From the NCBI GenBank assembly GCA_047495785.1, contig JBLDXI010000026.1:868001-932000 (forward strand): a stretch of 64,000 bases of DNA, read 5' to 3'. Of this stretch, positions 1 to 10,521 are shown in pieces (within the stretch, counting starts at the first letter, position 1; each line of letters starts with the position of its first letter). The translations under genes were made by a program, and so were the position numbers. Source of the DNA: Lepidodermella squamata. Taxonomy: Eukaryota; Gastrotricha. Under the pieces are notes generated by a model. That model had not been told where the DNA came from, did not search any database, and saw only the letters and a list, made by a program, of their open reading frames with translations.

Positions 1-312
1 CATCCCCATATTGGCATGCACGAATTTGATCGTGGATGAAGGTGATACAACCGCTAATCCCTATATTTTTATCATTTACGAATACGGAGGACGGAGACTT
101 GCCAGTACTATACTAAGTACTAAGTAGTAGTCCCAACTGAGCGATTATCCTAAGAGTATGGAGCCACGGCACTATGATGGTGACAGTCCCAGGCTGTAGT
201 TAATCGCCAAGCTCTTTGAACCCGCTTGAGTTGTAACCACCTTACAACATTTTTCAGCATGGTTCGAAAAGAAAAGGAAGATGTTAAAGTTTTAGTAAAA
301 AATAGCAAATAC

Positions 313-1145
313 CGGAAATTCTCCCAAAACAGTAAAAATTGTTCCCACGATAATAGTGACTGTGAGAGAATTCTGTTGGTGTTGATGCTTCAAGTTTCGG
401 GTTTGGTCTTTGATACCAAGTTTCACGCATTTCGACGATCGATAAGCCGTAGCAATCAGCAGAGAATTAAGCATGACCATGGAAGTAAGGCAGCCTGAAA
501 AAAACCATAAAAGCTTAACTCTCAATAGTCGAACAACAGTTCAACACAACCTATGTTGTAGAAGAAGAATCGAATGATCGAGTACCTGTGAAGATAATAG
601 TCAAATGTACTGAAAAACAGGTATCCGCTGCATCTCAAGGGCGGCTCCGACCCGAACTCGATCATTCGAGGATAATTCAATAGCGTGACCATCAAAATAT
701 AAGAAATTGTAGTCGCTTGTTGTCGTTGTTGCATCAAATTTCCTAGCAACGAAGATTTGTTGTGTCGAATGAAGAAATATCGATGGATTGCATATGCTAG
801 GGTGAACACGAGGGATTGAGTGCAAGTCCAACTTAGAAGCGGCCAAACGAAGTAGGACCACACCGGGCAAGCCCAAGATTCGCCTTGATAATGGAGCAGA
901 AACATCAACCAAAGCCATTGCCTGAGTAACGCGAGCATTTGAACAGCGGCCAGAAAGGTGAGATTAACACAGCTAGGCGACATGAAGTGGTTGGATTCTC
1001 GCAGAATTAGAAAATTGAAGATGTTTCCGCTGAACCCAATCAAGTCGAGGCATGGCAGAATGTAGCCGAGGCCTATTATGACTAAGGGCGAGTTATCACC
1101 GGAAAGTTTCCAGCAGTTCTCAGGATTGGGGACAGTGGAGTTCAT
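313..1145 (-). pseudogene. GPCR A, rhodopsin-like peptide-receptor paralogue, 3' exon not in window, probably decaying
   Basis: Seven-transmembrane receptor paralogue of the gene at 5675-6890. Exon 1 (1145-551) and exon 2 (494-313) keep the same phases and splice sites as that gene. Exon 1 carries the N-terminal NCWKL, TM1-TM5, an HRY motif in place of DRY after TM3, and the extracellular-loop-2 cysteine. Exon 2 carries TM5-TM6. The third exon (TM6/7, NPIT and NFxxY) would be expected about 60 bp further on but is absent down to base 1, so it is lost or lies beyond the window. TM4 is two residues shorter than in the paralogue. A 1.2-kb foldback element lies about 8 bp upstream of the ATG. I infer a non-functional or poorly expressed copy. 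The family resembles FMRFamide-type receptors (TM7 ending in NFxxY then GNxxFR), but the ligand is unknown. Confidence 0.75.
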
Positions 1146-1152
1146 GAATAAC

Positions 1153-2367
1153 GCCCTAGTGAAAATATCGGGTAAAATTTTTCAAAGCCACCCTAGTGAA
1201 AATTTCGATTGCAGAATATTGCAAAATTTAGTGTTTTTAAGGCCATTTTCCGGCTTTCAGATTACCGCATAATAGATAATAGAGCACTTTTTGAGACCCC
1301 CAAACGAGACTAATCTGAATTTTGGCTTGGATACGACGGTGTGCAGAATTCAGAATACGCAATTTTACAATATGACAGCTGTGTTATAGCTATACTAGGA
1401 TAGCCAATTTACCGGTTTTCCTGTATTTTTATGTCAAATATCGAACCGTATAGGTACTGTATAGGTAACGTATGGTGGGTGGCAGGCCATTTTCCAGACA
1501 CCTTAGGCCTTTTGGGCAGCAGGGGGACCCTCACGTGCCATCAAGTGCCGCAACTCGAAAAATGCAAAAATCTTCAAAATTGTATGGGCATTTTTACTTT
1601 GGGTGTGGGTCATAAGGTGAAATTATTCAAAACCAGTAAATTCGTTTGCATATGCACCACTGCCCTAAACCAAAACCTATAAGTCCACGCCAATGAGCAT
1701 GGTTAAATTTGCCAAAATGCATTTTACTCGTTAGCAAATGTAAAATAACGCATTCTTGGGTTTCACTGAACCCTGCTTAAAGTGGCTTTGAAAAATTTTA
1801 CCCCATATTTTCACTAGGGGCACTTTAAGCAAGGTTCAGTGAAACCCTGCTTAAAGTGGCTTTGAAAAATTTTACCCCATATTTTCACTAGGGGCACTTT
1901 AAGCAAGGTTCAGTGAAACCCTGCTTAAAGTGGCTTTGAAAAATTTTACCCCATATTTTCACTAGGGGCACTTTAAGCAAGGTTCAGTGAAACCCAAGAA
2001 TGCGTTATTTTACATTTGCTAACGAGTAAAATGCATTTTGGCAAATTTAACCATGCTCATTGGCGTGGACTTATAGGTTTTGGTTTAGGGCAGTGGTGCA
2101 TATGCAAACGAATTTACTGGTTTTGAATAATTTCACCTTATGACCCACACCCAAAGTAAAAATGCCCATACAATTTTAATGATTTCCACATTTTTCGAGT
2201 TGCGGCACTTGATGGCCCTGAGGGCCCCCAGCTGCCCAAAAGGCCTAAAAGGTGTCTTGTTTGGGGGTCTCAAAAAGTGCTCTATTATGCGGTAATCTGA
2301 AAGCCGGAAAATGGCCTTAAAAACACTAAATTTTGCAATATTCTGCAATCGAAATTTTCACTAGGGC
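1153..2367. mobile_element. Foldback/MITE element with three internal 74-bp tandem repeats
   Basis: The ends read CCCTAGTGAAAAT and ATTTTCACTAGGG. Left-arm blocks 1190-1300 and about 1480-1772 reappear inverted at about 2265-2367 and 1995-2250. The centre (1773-1994) is three copies of a 74-bp unit, each itself a hairpin (CTGCTTAAAGTG ... CACTTTAAGCAAG). The paralogous GPCR at 6890 has no such DNA at the matching place, which gives an empty site. No transposase is encoded, so it is non-autonomous; the superfamily is not assigned. Confidence 0.85.
1773..1994. repeat. Three 74-bp tandem units, each a potential hairpin
   Basis: Units start at 1773, 1847 and 1921 and look identical by eye. Each begins CTGCTTAAAGTG and ends with the near inverse CACTTTAAGCAAG, and includes the element's terminal motif TTTCACTAGGGG. 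Confidence 0.9.
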
Positions 2368-3643
2368 GCCTTATTGCTGACCGGATTTTTTTCAGAATGC
2401 ATTAAGAAAATTGCATTAATTTTTTTTTGAAGAGGCTGACTTCTGACTTCTATAAATAGCCGCAATGAGTGATAATCAGATCGATGGAAACACTCTTCGG
2501 AGTCTAAAAATGATAAAATAAGCTGCTGAAATAAGAGCTGAAAGCTTAATCTGCGTTGAGATTAGTACTTTCATTATATGGTGGGATAATTATTTAGACA
2601 ATTGCCCCGGCAACGCCACTGTACAATCCCTGGATAAAAACTTATTCACTGTGTATTTTCATAAATCCGCGATGTATTATGAATTATCGATACCTACTTG
2701 TTTCTGAATTACTAAATGCAAAGAACGATTTTTGGATTTAATATCAAGTAGGTGCGAAATTGGTGCAAAGAACAATCAGGTAGAACCTTTAATCGAAGGA
2801 TCGCGGAGACGCAGCCAGTATGATGCAACCGCGACTTTCGCGACATCAGCAAGGCGCGTTTACTACAAACGTTGAGCTCAAGCTCAGCAGCTCGTCGGTA
2901 TATGACCATGGACAGTTTTAGGTCTAGGTCTTTCATGTATACCTGAAATAGGGAGAGGAGAGCAAGTAATGCTAGGAAAGCGGCGCGATTGTGAGTCTAC
3001 CAATAATAGCTTGCGTTCAGCAATTAAGCGAGTAATCGTCATACCTGATTACCTTAATTTCTAAGCCGTTCTTCAAAGTGTCAGCCATTCTGAATGATTC
3101 AAAATCAACAATTTGAAGCTGAAACCGATGGAAAAAGATCTTATTCGGCTCTGCGATAGCTAACTTATCACGATACGAGTCTCCGAAACTCCACCGCAAT
3201 TTCTATCACGGTCATTTTAAACAGTGGTGACTGCCCTAGTCATTTGTATTGCTGATGAGTCACTCGAGTCTGGGCCAACACTCTCAAACTGCTTCCTTAC
3301 AGCTCTAGGTCCATGGTCATATACCGACGAGTTGCTGAGTTTGAGCTCATTGTTTGTAGTCATCGCACCTGTAACTGTTGTTACAGTTAAACAGCAGCTA
3401 CAGCAAATTTCGACCTCTTTGTATCGTGATGATTTATGATGTCGTGGCCTCTAGAAAATGGGTTCAGTTAAAAATGGAAAGATCTCAAAATATGCTGGGA
3501 TATCAGTAATCATAATTACTTGTTCGTGATCAATCTCATTCTTACTTTCATATTCCAACCACAAAACACTGCAATGATCCCCATAATCCTATAATTTCAC
3601 ATAAGATATAGAACAAAAGGACTAATAGCACTGAGAAGAAGAG
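2368..3643. other. Intergenic, one inverted repeat, no gene seen
   Basis: Between the foldback element and the first channel gene. Inverted arms at about 2872-2925 and 3305-3360 share CGTCGGTATATGACCATGGA and its complement. The short open frames across these arms are mirror products of the repeat and look non-coding. Confidence 0.6.
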
Positions 3644-4777
3644 CTAGGACAAAAATAGCATGTCAGTCATAAAAATCCGTCGTTTCACTGCAGATTCATC
3701 CAATTTCTTCGCCACGATAATTTGACTGGCAAAACCGTCCAGAAAAAACAACACCCCTATCGATTCAGCTATCAAAGCCGTGTTAATCCCAGACAGCACG
3801 GTGATGTACATTAACAGGGCTGAATTCGCAACTTTCGGCACACTGCTCGTCACAGTAGTTTGAATAATCCAAAAAGCGAGTAGGATCGTCGTCAAAAAAC
3901 TAGCACGGTCTGGCGAATGAGGGAAAAAGAGCGCAGTTAGCTGTAAAATCGCGATGATGACACAAGGTATAATAATCGTTTGGACATGGTAGTTTGGAAT
4001 TCTTTCAGCCGTCATTCGGATTGTGACGTAATTCCGGTAATTTGCTCCCTTCTGCTCGATGATTTCAATATCAACGAGGCGCCAAATTGGGCCGAATAGC
4101 GACGCATTTTCCTTGCCGAAGATGTAGTCGACGGAATCTAGGCCTGATCTTACTTTAAAATCAGCATTCAAATCGACTTGATGGTCGTGAAGAATTGGAA
4201 CCCAGGTGAAGTCGCACGAGTGTTTATCAAAGGGAAATAATCGAATTCCTTTCTCGAGATGGCAATCAGCGGCGAAAATACTGAAGATATACCACGTGCA
4301 GTAACTGGGCCTTGTAGTATTTAACGAATTTGCCCATGCAATTGTCACCTGGCTGTTACCCCTTATCGATGAAAATAAGTCTGGGTTATTAGGATCGGAA
4401 GACTGTGTTAGGATTGGCACCCAAATCGATGTTGCTGGGACTGCGTGGACGACAGGAATTGTTGTATTAGCTGGGCCTAATTTCGTTATATAATCATCCT
4501 GCCAAACTTGCTTCAGCCGACCGGAGAAGTACATGATTTCGCGAGTGTCGTCAATGCCGTGGTAACTAACGATGCTTATTGAAAGATTAGAGACGAGAGG
4601 GTATCTGCCGTTGTTGGTCGGAAGTGGCTGGGTGGTGCTTGGGTATGTTTCAAGAAGATCTTTTGATAACCGCTCAGTTTCAGCCTGAACTTGCTGCATC
4701 TCTTTGAGTGTTTTTAATTCGTAACCGGTTAAGCTGTGAAAGCATAAAATCAGCAGTAGTAGATGAGGCATAAGCAT
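3644..4777 (-). pseudogene. Cys-loop ligand-gated ion channel 1, intronless, frameshifted before M4
   Basis: Single-exon pentameric ligand-gated channel subunit, 377 codons. It has a signal peptide from the ATG at 4777, an extracellular domain with VWQDDYITKL, a Cys-loop between residues 172 and 188, then M1, M2 (SPDRASFLTTILLAFW) and M3. Next to the intact copy at 8381-9562, an A-run has five As here (3651-3655) instead of six. The frame shifts at MTDMLF and stops at once, so the M4 helix is lost while M4-like sequence continues in the next frame. The Cys-loop encloses 15 residues rather than the family's usual 13. The vicinal cysteines of acetylcholine-binding alpha subunits are absent. A receptor without M4 is unlikely to assemble, so I infer a recent pseudogene, though a sequencing error in the homopolymer is possible. 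Confidence 0.8.
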
Positions 4778-4905
4778 CTCTAAAAATCAGAAAAACAACT
4801 AAACTGCAGCCAAAAAACCTAACGAATTCCTAAATCCAATGAATGTCGCAAAGGTAATTGTGAATAAACAAAAGAAATAAGGCAAATTTAAGTTGCGTCA
4901 TACAG

Positions 4906-4927
4906 CCAATTAATTTTCATATTCGCT
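4906..4927 (-). promoter_or_regulatory. Conserved block upstream of channel 1
   Basis: The 19 bases CAATTAATTTTCATATTCG (+ strand reading) lie about 130 bp upstream of the channel 1 ATG and recur identically at 9679-9700, about 117 bp upstream of the channel 2 ATG. The TTAATT core is homeodomain-like. Conservation may simply reflect recent duplication. Confidence 0.4.
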
Positions 4928-5674
4928 ATTTCAAGACTATATTATGGCACAAAGTTTCGCAGTCTTCGCACCAAAGACTGTCGAAAATCGAAAATGATTG
5001 TGAGGAATATCAATGCAAGGACCAGTCTGCCCTCTCTGTAACAAAAGTTGAATTTCAAAGACAAGCCTGATTTTTCAAGTAATTTCACCTGAAGATATTT
5101 CAGGAAAACTTTGGACGCCTAGCCTTTACAATTTTTGCGCCAACATAACAAATTTTCAAAAATGTCCCCATATTTGACAAAACCGAAGCATAAAACCGGC
5201 AGAGTGTATATTTGGTTAATATTTGCTCTGTATCGTCATAGCAGCCGGGTAATATGCCATTAATATGATTCTTTGAAATTGACTTTTTTGAAGTTCCTTG
5301 CTAAGTAATTTACAGCGGAGGATCTGCCTGTGAAACCAGTTTTTCAAAATTCGACTGGGAACATGATGTGCCACCTACATCCAGGCTCTCGCCATAATTT
5401 ATATGGTTGAATTTGCCATTATAATGGCTTTTACACTCGCTTTTATTTGCTGGTTTTTAACCGCGGTATCTTTCCGCTTCGTCTCTAATGGGGTGGGTAA
5501 TTGTGTTTGGCCACCCCATTCGACAAAGGGCAAAGGGCAGAAAAATAAACCGCGATCGATGCACAATTGGAATATTTGTTTTCAGAGCACGTTATTTGAT
5601 TGATCGACAATTTATTAGTTTGATAAGTTTTTCGATTTCATATCTTTTCTCGTGTCTGTATTATTGGAGAAGTC
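4928..5674. other. Intergenic, nothing recognised
   Basis: AT-rich DNA upstream of channel 1 and downstream of GPCR B. A 66-codon ORF at 5403-5603 with one hydrophobic stretch lacks any other support. Confidence 0.5.
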
Positions 5675-6890
5675 CTAGTTTTCTGGGTTGTATTGCAGCC
5701 GAGACTTAGACGAGTGCACCAATTTCACCATGGATAGAGAAGCTGATTCATAAGGCGTTGTGTTTTTGCCGAAAATATTAGCAATTTTAGCGATGAGAAG
5801 CCGGCGAAAATGGTGATTTGCGATGAAGTGAATGAAAAAGTTGGCGCTGTATTCCAAGAAACCAAGTACCATAGCGATGTAGAGACACTTTCGGAGAATA
5901 ATCTTATCGAGTATGTCAAATCGCTCCCATATCAAAACATTGGTTATCGGGTTGACAAAAGTCACCTGCAAGCAAAAAAGAATCGATAATGCGAAAGTTT
6001 CCAACAACAGTTATTATAACATCATAGAAGTAATGTTACTAAAAATATTACCGAAATTTCTCCGAAAACGGAGAAAATTGTTCCAATAATGATGGTAATT
6101 GTGAGGGCATTTTGCTGGCTTTGATTCCTCGAATGTCGAGTTTTATTTCTGCTTGAGTCATATTTCCGGTGTTTAGACGACCGATACACCGTAGCTATTA
6201 GTAAACTATTGAATATCACGAGTGACGAGAGACAGCCTGGTAACAAATATATTTAAAATAAAAAGCCATGAATGTCATTTCAACACAACCTATGTTGTAG
6301 ACGAAGAATCGAATGATGGAGTAAATGTGAAAGTAATAGTCAAAGGTACTGTTAAATCGATATCCACTACATTTCGAAGGCGGCTTCGACCCGAACGCGA
6401 TCATTCGAGGGAAATTTAAAACCGTGACCGTGGCCATTAAAATATAACAAATTTTCGTCGCTTGTTGTCGCTGTTGCATCAAATTTGCTGGTAACGATGA
6501 TTTGTTTTGTCGAACGAAGAAATATCGGTGGATTGTATATGCTAGGGTGAACACGAGGGATTGAGTGCAGGTCCAACTTAGAAGCGGCCAACTGAAGTAG
6601 GACCACACTGGGTATGTCCAAGACTCGCCATGAAAATGCAGCAGTAAGACCACCAAAAACCATTGCCCAATTAACGTAAACATTTGAATGGCGGCCAGGA
6701 AGGTGAGGTAAACATAGCTAGGGGATTTGAAGTGGTTAGAATCTCGTAGAATCAGAAAATTGAAGGTATTTCCAATGAATCCAATCACGTGAAGGCATGG
6801 CAGGACGTAGCCGAGGCCGATTATGACTAAGGGTGAGTCGTCACGAGCAAGTTTCCAGCAATTTTTAGGATTGATAGCAGTTGAGTTCAT
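5675..6890 (-). CDS. GPCR B, rhodopsin-like (FMRFamide-receptor-like) seven-transmembrane receptor
   Basis: Three exons: 6890-6290, 6236-6052, 5965-5675, joining in frame to 358 residues. Intron 1 is phase 1 after NIG and intron 2 is phase 0 before VTFVNPIT. The N-terminus carries MNST glycosylation-type sites and a cysteine (NCWKL). TM1 has a GNTFNF motif. TM3 ends AYTIHRYFF, with HRY replacing DRY. ECL2 holds a single cysteine (SKCSGY). TM7 reads FLEYSANFFIHF, which corresponds to NPxxY, and is followed by a short basic tail. The intron 1 donor is the weak GTTGTG, shared with GPCR A. The shape fits invertebrate peptide (FMRFamide/myosuppressin-like) receptors coupled to G proteins at the plasma membrane; ligand unknown. 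It forms a tandem unit with the channel at 8381-9562. Confidence 0.85.
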
Positions 6891-8380
6891 GATTATGCCT
6901 CATTTTTTCTGACCGGAATTTTTTCAGAATGCGTTGACCACATCTTTCTGAAGAGACTTCTGGTCATAAGGACCGGCAATGAATGATAACCAGAGCGAAC
7001 CCTTCACCGGAAACACCAGTCAATTTATCAAATAAGCTGATGAAATGAGAGCTGAAATCTCAATCTTCGATAACAATAAAACTTTTCATTTTCTGATGGG
7101 ACTATCTATATACGATTTTCCGCGTCGCCAATTAAATCCCTGGAAAAAAGCTTATTACCATTTTATTTTTATATAAATCCGCTACGTAATGAAGGATATA
7201 TGTGCCTTCTATGCTTCATCGTTTCTGAATGACTTGTCGCAAAGCCGGCTACAGTTGACGCAGGCTACAGTTTTTGGACATTCACAGTAGAGTTGAAGAA
7301 GTAGCTCGGGCTTTTAACAATCAACAGTATGGGCTAGTATTTAGGATGGGTCTATGGATCTAGAACGGCTTATGGCACAGACAGCCTGCAGGCAACAACT
7401 GTTATCGTGGGTTTGTAATCTGGGTATAAGCTGGTTAAGGTAAAAGGGAAAGAAATCCACTATTAGTCCACTATTAGTCCGAAGGAAGCATTTTTTGAGA
7501 TAAGCGAGCAACAATGACGCTGCATACATACGATGGGCTCAAACTCAACAGAGTGTCAGTCAATATGGCAATAGACTCCCGGTGGCAGCAGGTTCAGAGT
7601 GTTAAACTTGGGCGATATTTATCAGCAACACGAATGGCTGGATTAGTCACCCCTGATTCGAATGAGTGTGGTGAAAATATCGCGACTTCCGCGCCAGAAC
7701 AGTGTGCCGGAAATAGAAACAAATGGCGTAAAACTAACTTTTTGCATCTTCGCCAAGTCAGTCGCGTGCCTGATCGCTGGAAAAAAAGTTGAACGCCAGT
7801 TTTTTCTGCGCATCAAATGCATTACGCCATTTGTTTCTATTTCCGGCACACTGTTCTGGTGCGGAAGTCGCGATATGTACAATCTGCAGATCCGGGCAGC
7901 CTTGGGATCAGCGGGAAATATTCGCGAAATTTGAAGCATTTTTAGACTACGTCTAAAACAATAAGGAGAAAAATCGATTCGAAGGCATGTTTGGCCCGTC
8001 CGAAAATACCGAATCTTGGGAATCGAACAAATCTAAATATTAGGTTTGGGGACAGGCTTTTGGGGACATGGTATTACATGAATTCAACGGTTTTGGGGTA
8101 TCGAAAAATCTAAATTGAAGATTCTAGGCCGATTCTATGTGTGCATAGAGGCGGTCGAGATGCACCCCCAGTAAAAAATATCAAGTCACGGCTTTGGAGT
8201 TGAAATGCCTTGTCAGGGAAAATGAAAATGTTGAAAATGGCGGGGAAATACTGATGAAAATGGGGAACTCTCAGACTCTGCATAGGGAGCACATTTTTTT
8301 CTTCAGGATCATCGCAATTTTCACAGTCTTACTTTATTCCAGCCATAAATTACTGCATTGATTCCCATCATCCTCGAATT
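6891..8380. other. Intergenic between GPCR B and channel 2
   Basis: Contains the palindromic element at 7677-7876 and, near 7980-8060, a stretch resembling a dispersed repeat (GGAATCGAA ... CTCAAAATCA) seen near 18.6, 40.8, 41.8 and 62.9 kb. No gene seen. Confidence 0.5.
7677..7876. mobile_element. 200-bp palindromic MITE
   Basis: The left arm ATATCGCGACTTCCGCGCCA (7677) is matched by its inverse ending at 7876. The arms run about 53 bp with few differences and include CCGGAAATAGAAACAAATGG on both sides. The loop is about 90 bp. No coding capacity. Confidence 0.8.
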
Positions 8381-9562
8381 TCACATAAGAAATAGAACGA
8401 AAGGACTGATAGCACTGAGAAGAAGAGCTAGGACAAAAAATAGCATGTCAGTCATAAAAATCCGCCGTTTCACTACAGATTCATCCAATTTCTTCGCCAC
8501 GATAATTTGACTGGCGAAACCTTCGAGGAAAAACAACACCCCTATCGATTCGGCTATCAAAGCCGTGTTAATCCCAGACAACACGGTGATGTACATCAAC
8601 AGGGCTGAATTCGCTACTTTCGGCACACTGCTCGTCACAGTAGTTTGAATAATCCAAAAGGCGAGTAGGATCGTCGTTAAAAAACTAGCACGGTCAGGCG
8701 AGTGTGGGAAAAATAGGGCGGTCAATTGTAAAATCGCGATGATGACACAAGGTATAATAATCGTTTGCACGTGGTAATCCGGAATTCTTTCCGCCGTCAT
8801 TCGAATGGTGACATAATTCCGGTAATTGGCGCCCTTTTTCTCGATGATTTCAATGTCGACGAGGCGCCAAATTGGGCCGAATAACGACGCATTTTCTTTT
8901 CCGAACATGTAGTCGACAGCATCTAGTCCTGACTTTATGCTGGAATCGGCGTTTATATCGACTTGATGGTCGTGAAGAATTGGAACCCAGGTGAAGTCGC
9001 ACGAATGTTTATCGAATGGAAACAGCCGAATTCCCTCCTCGAGATGACATTCAGCAGAAAAAATGCTAAAAATCCACCATGTGTTGTAGCAAGGTCTCGA
9101 GGAATTTGCCGAGTTTGACCAAGTTACTGTTACCGCAGCATCACCTCTGACTACTGAAAACAAGTCTGGGTTATTAGGATCGGATGATTGAGTGAAGATT
9201 GGCACCCAAATCGATGAGGCCGGTACGGCGTGGTTGATAGGAATTGATGAGTTAGCTGGGCCTAATTTCGTTATATAATCATCCTGCCAAACCTGTTTCA
9301 GCCGACCGGAAAAGGACATGATTTCACGGTAGTCATCAATGCCGTGGAAACTGACGATTCCTATTGAAAAGTTCGAGACAAGGGGGTATCTGCCGTTGTT
9401 GGTCGGAAGTGGCTGAGTGGTGCTTGGGTAAGTATCGAGAAGAGCTTTTGATAACCGCTCAGTTTCAGCCTGAACTTGCTGCATCTCTTCAAATGTTTTC
9501 AGCTCATAACTGGTAAAGCGGTGAAAGCGCGCAATCAGCAGAAGTAGGTAAGGCAATAGCAT
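8381..9562 (-). CDS. Cys-loop ligand-gated ion channel 2, intronless, 393 aa
   Basis: Intact single-exon pentameric ligand-gated channel subunit. The start is the ATG at 9562 (MLLPYLLLL signal peptide), matching the start of the paralogue; the frame is open further upstream but without ATG. Extracellular domain residues 20-262 include VWQDDYITKL and IWVPIFTQ. Cys-loop is C172 to C188 around FPFDKHSC with 15 residues enclosed, two more than usual, all before FPFD. M1 is about 265-286, M2 about 292-313 (PDRASFLTTILLAFW), M3 320-346, M4 372-392. The M3-M4 loop is only about 25 residues. An acidic residue (D290) just before the M2 arginine suggests cation selectivity, an inference. No vicinal cysteines in loop C. 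It pairs with GPCR B in a duplicated unit. Ligand unknown. Confidence 0.9.
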   Translation of the reverse strand: MLLPYLLLLIARFHRFTSYELKTFEEMQQVQAETERLSKALLDTYPSTTQPLPTNNGRYPLVSNFSIGIVSFHGIDDYREIMSFSGRLKQVWQDDYITKLGPANSSIPINHAVPASSIWVPIFTQSSDPNNPDLFSVVRGDAAVTVTWSNSANSSRPCYNTWWIFSIFSAECHLEEGIRLFPFDKHSCDFTWVPILHDHQVDINADSSIKSGLDAVDYMFGKENASLFGPIWRLVDIEIIEKKGANYRNYVTIRMTAERIPDYHVQTIIIPCVIIAILQLTALFFPHSPDRASFLTTILLAFWIIQTTVTSSVPKVANSALLMYITVLSGINTALIAESIGVLFFLEGFASQIIVAKKLDESVVKRRIFMTDMLFFVLALLLSAISPFVLFLM

Positions 9563-9678
9563 CTTCAAAAACGTGTGAACTAGCTGCAGATACCTGTAGT
9601 TGTTCCTAAACCCAAGCGAAGAAGTAATGGTGAACAAACAAAAGAAAAAAGGGGAAAATCAAGTTGGCATTCATACAC

Positions 9679-9700
9679 CCAATTAATTTTCATATTCGCT
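9679..9700 (-). promoter_or_regulatory. Conserved block upstream of channel 2
   Basis: Same 22-bp block as at 4906-4927 (core CAATTAATTTTCATATTCG), about 117 bp upstream of the ATG. Flanking sequence diverges beyond it. Confidence 0.4.
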
Positions 9701-10521
9701 GTTTGAAGTTTATATTACTGTAGGGTGTGGAAATTTTGGACAAAACCATGTATTTTCGAGGATTTAAAATCAGTCCTGATTCAGAAATCGATGATTTTCG
9801 GTTCGAACGTGTGTAACGTGATTATTACGATTTATCTGTAAACTTTGGTGATTTTACAGTTATTTCCTGATTTTTGGCGATCAGAATCAGGATCGAATCG
9901 ATTTATGAATAAAGTTGAAATTCTAGACAATTATGCGATTTAAAGAATATTTTCACCTGCGCCAATTTTTGTCTCAATACGCCTGTCAATACGCTCTATA
10001 TAACAAGAAGTATTTATCCCATGCTCATCCGAAAAATCGGCAAAGTGTATATTGGGCTCCGCATGAATCTGGATTAATAATTGCTCCGGTTATATCGCAA
10101 AATGCCCGTAATATTGTAATATTTTTCGGATGTATTTATAAATGTTCCATCTTATTCACGGACCTTTCGCAATCAATCAAAATAAATTCGAACTGGAATG
10201 ACCCCTGTTCTGGAAATCTAGATTACCCGAGGTCGTAGAACTGTAATAAAAAATGGAAAGTCGAACGCCCCAATTTTCAATCGCCAACATGTAAAAGTTG
10301 CGTCTTTATCCTTTTAATCTCTACGCATTTGGCACCCAGACATGACGAAAACTGATCAAACATCGTCTTAAAAAAACAAGCCTATTCATAGGAAAACAGC
10401 AGTCGATAATGTTTTTATTATTCACCTGAGAGACAATTTCTTGAAATGAGTTGAAGTTCGCACTCTCAAAAGTAAAAACTTGTTTGGAAAAAGCTCAGAA
10501 GAGCTAATTTTATTCCCGCTA
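9701..10521. other. Intergenic between divergent channel 2 and GPCR C
   Basis: AT-rich; likely holds both promoters because the flanking genes point apart. No gene or clear motif seen. Confidence 0.45.

Noticed and set aside
1-312. Search for exon 3 of GPCR A
   Set aside because: No NPIT or NFxxY-like coding sequence on the - strand; the exon is lost or outside the window.
5403-5603. 66-codon ORF with a hydrophobic stretch
   Set aside because: No homologue, no paralogous copy near the other channel, and short enough to arise by chance.
7643-7939. ORFs on both strands with similar peptides
   Set aside because: Mirror translations of the palindromic element at 7677-7876.
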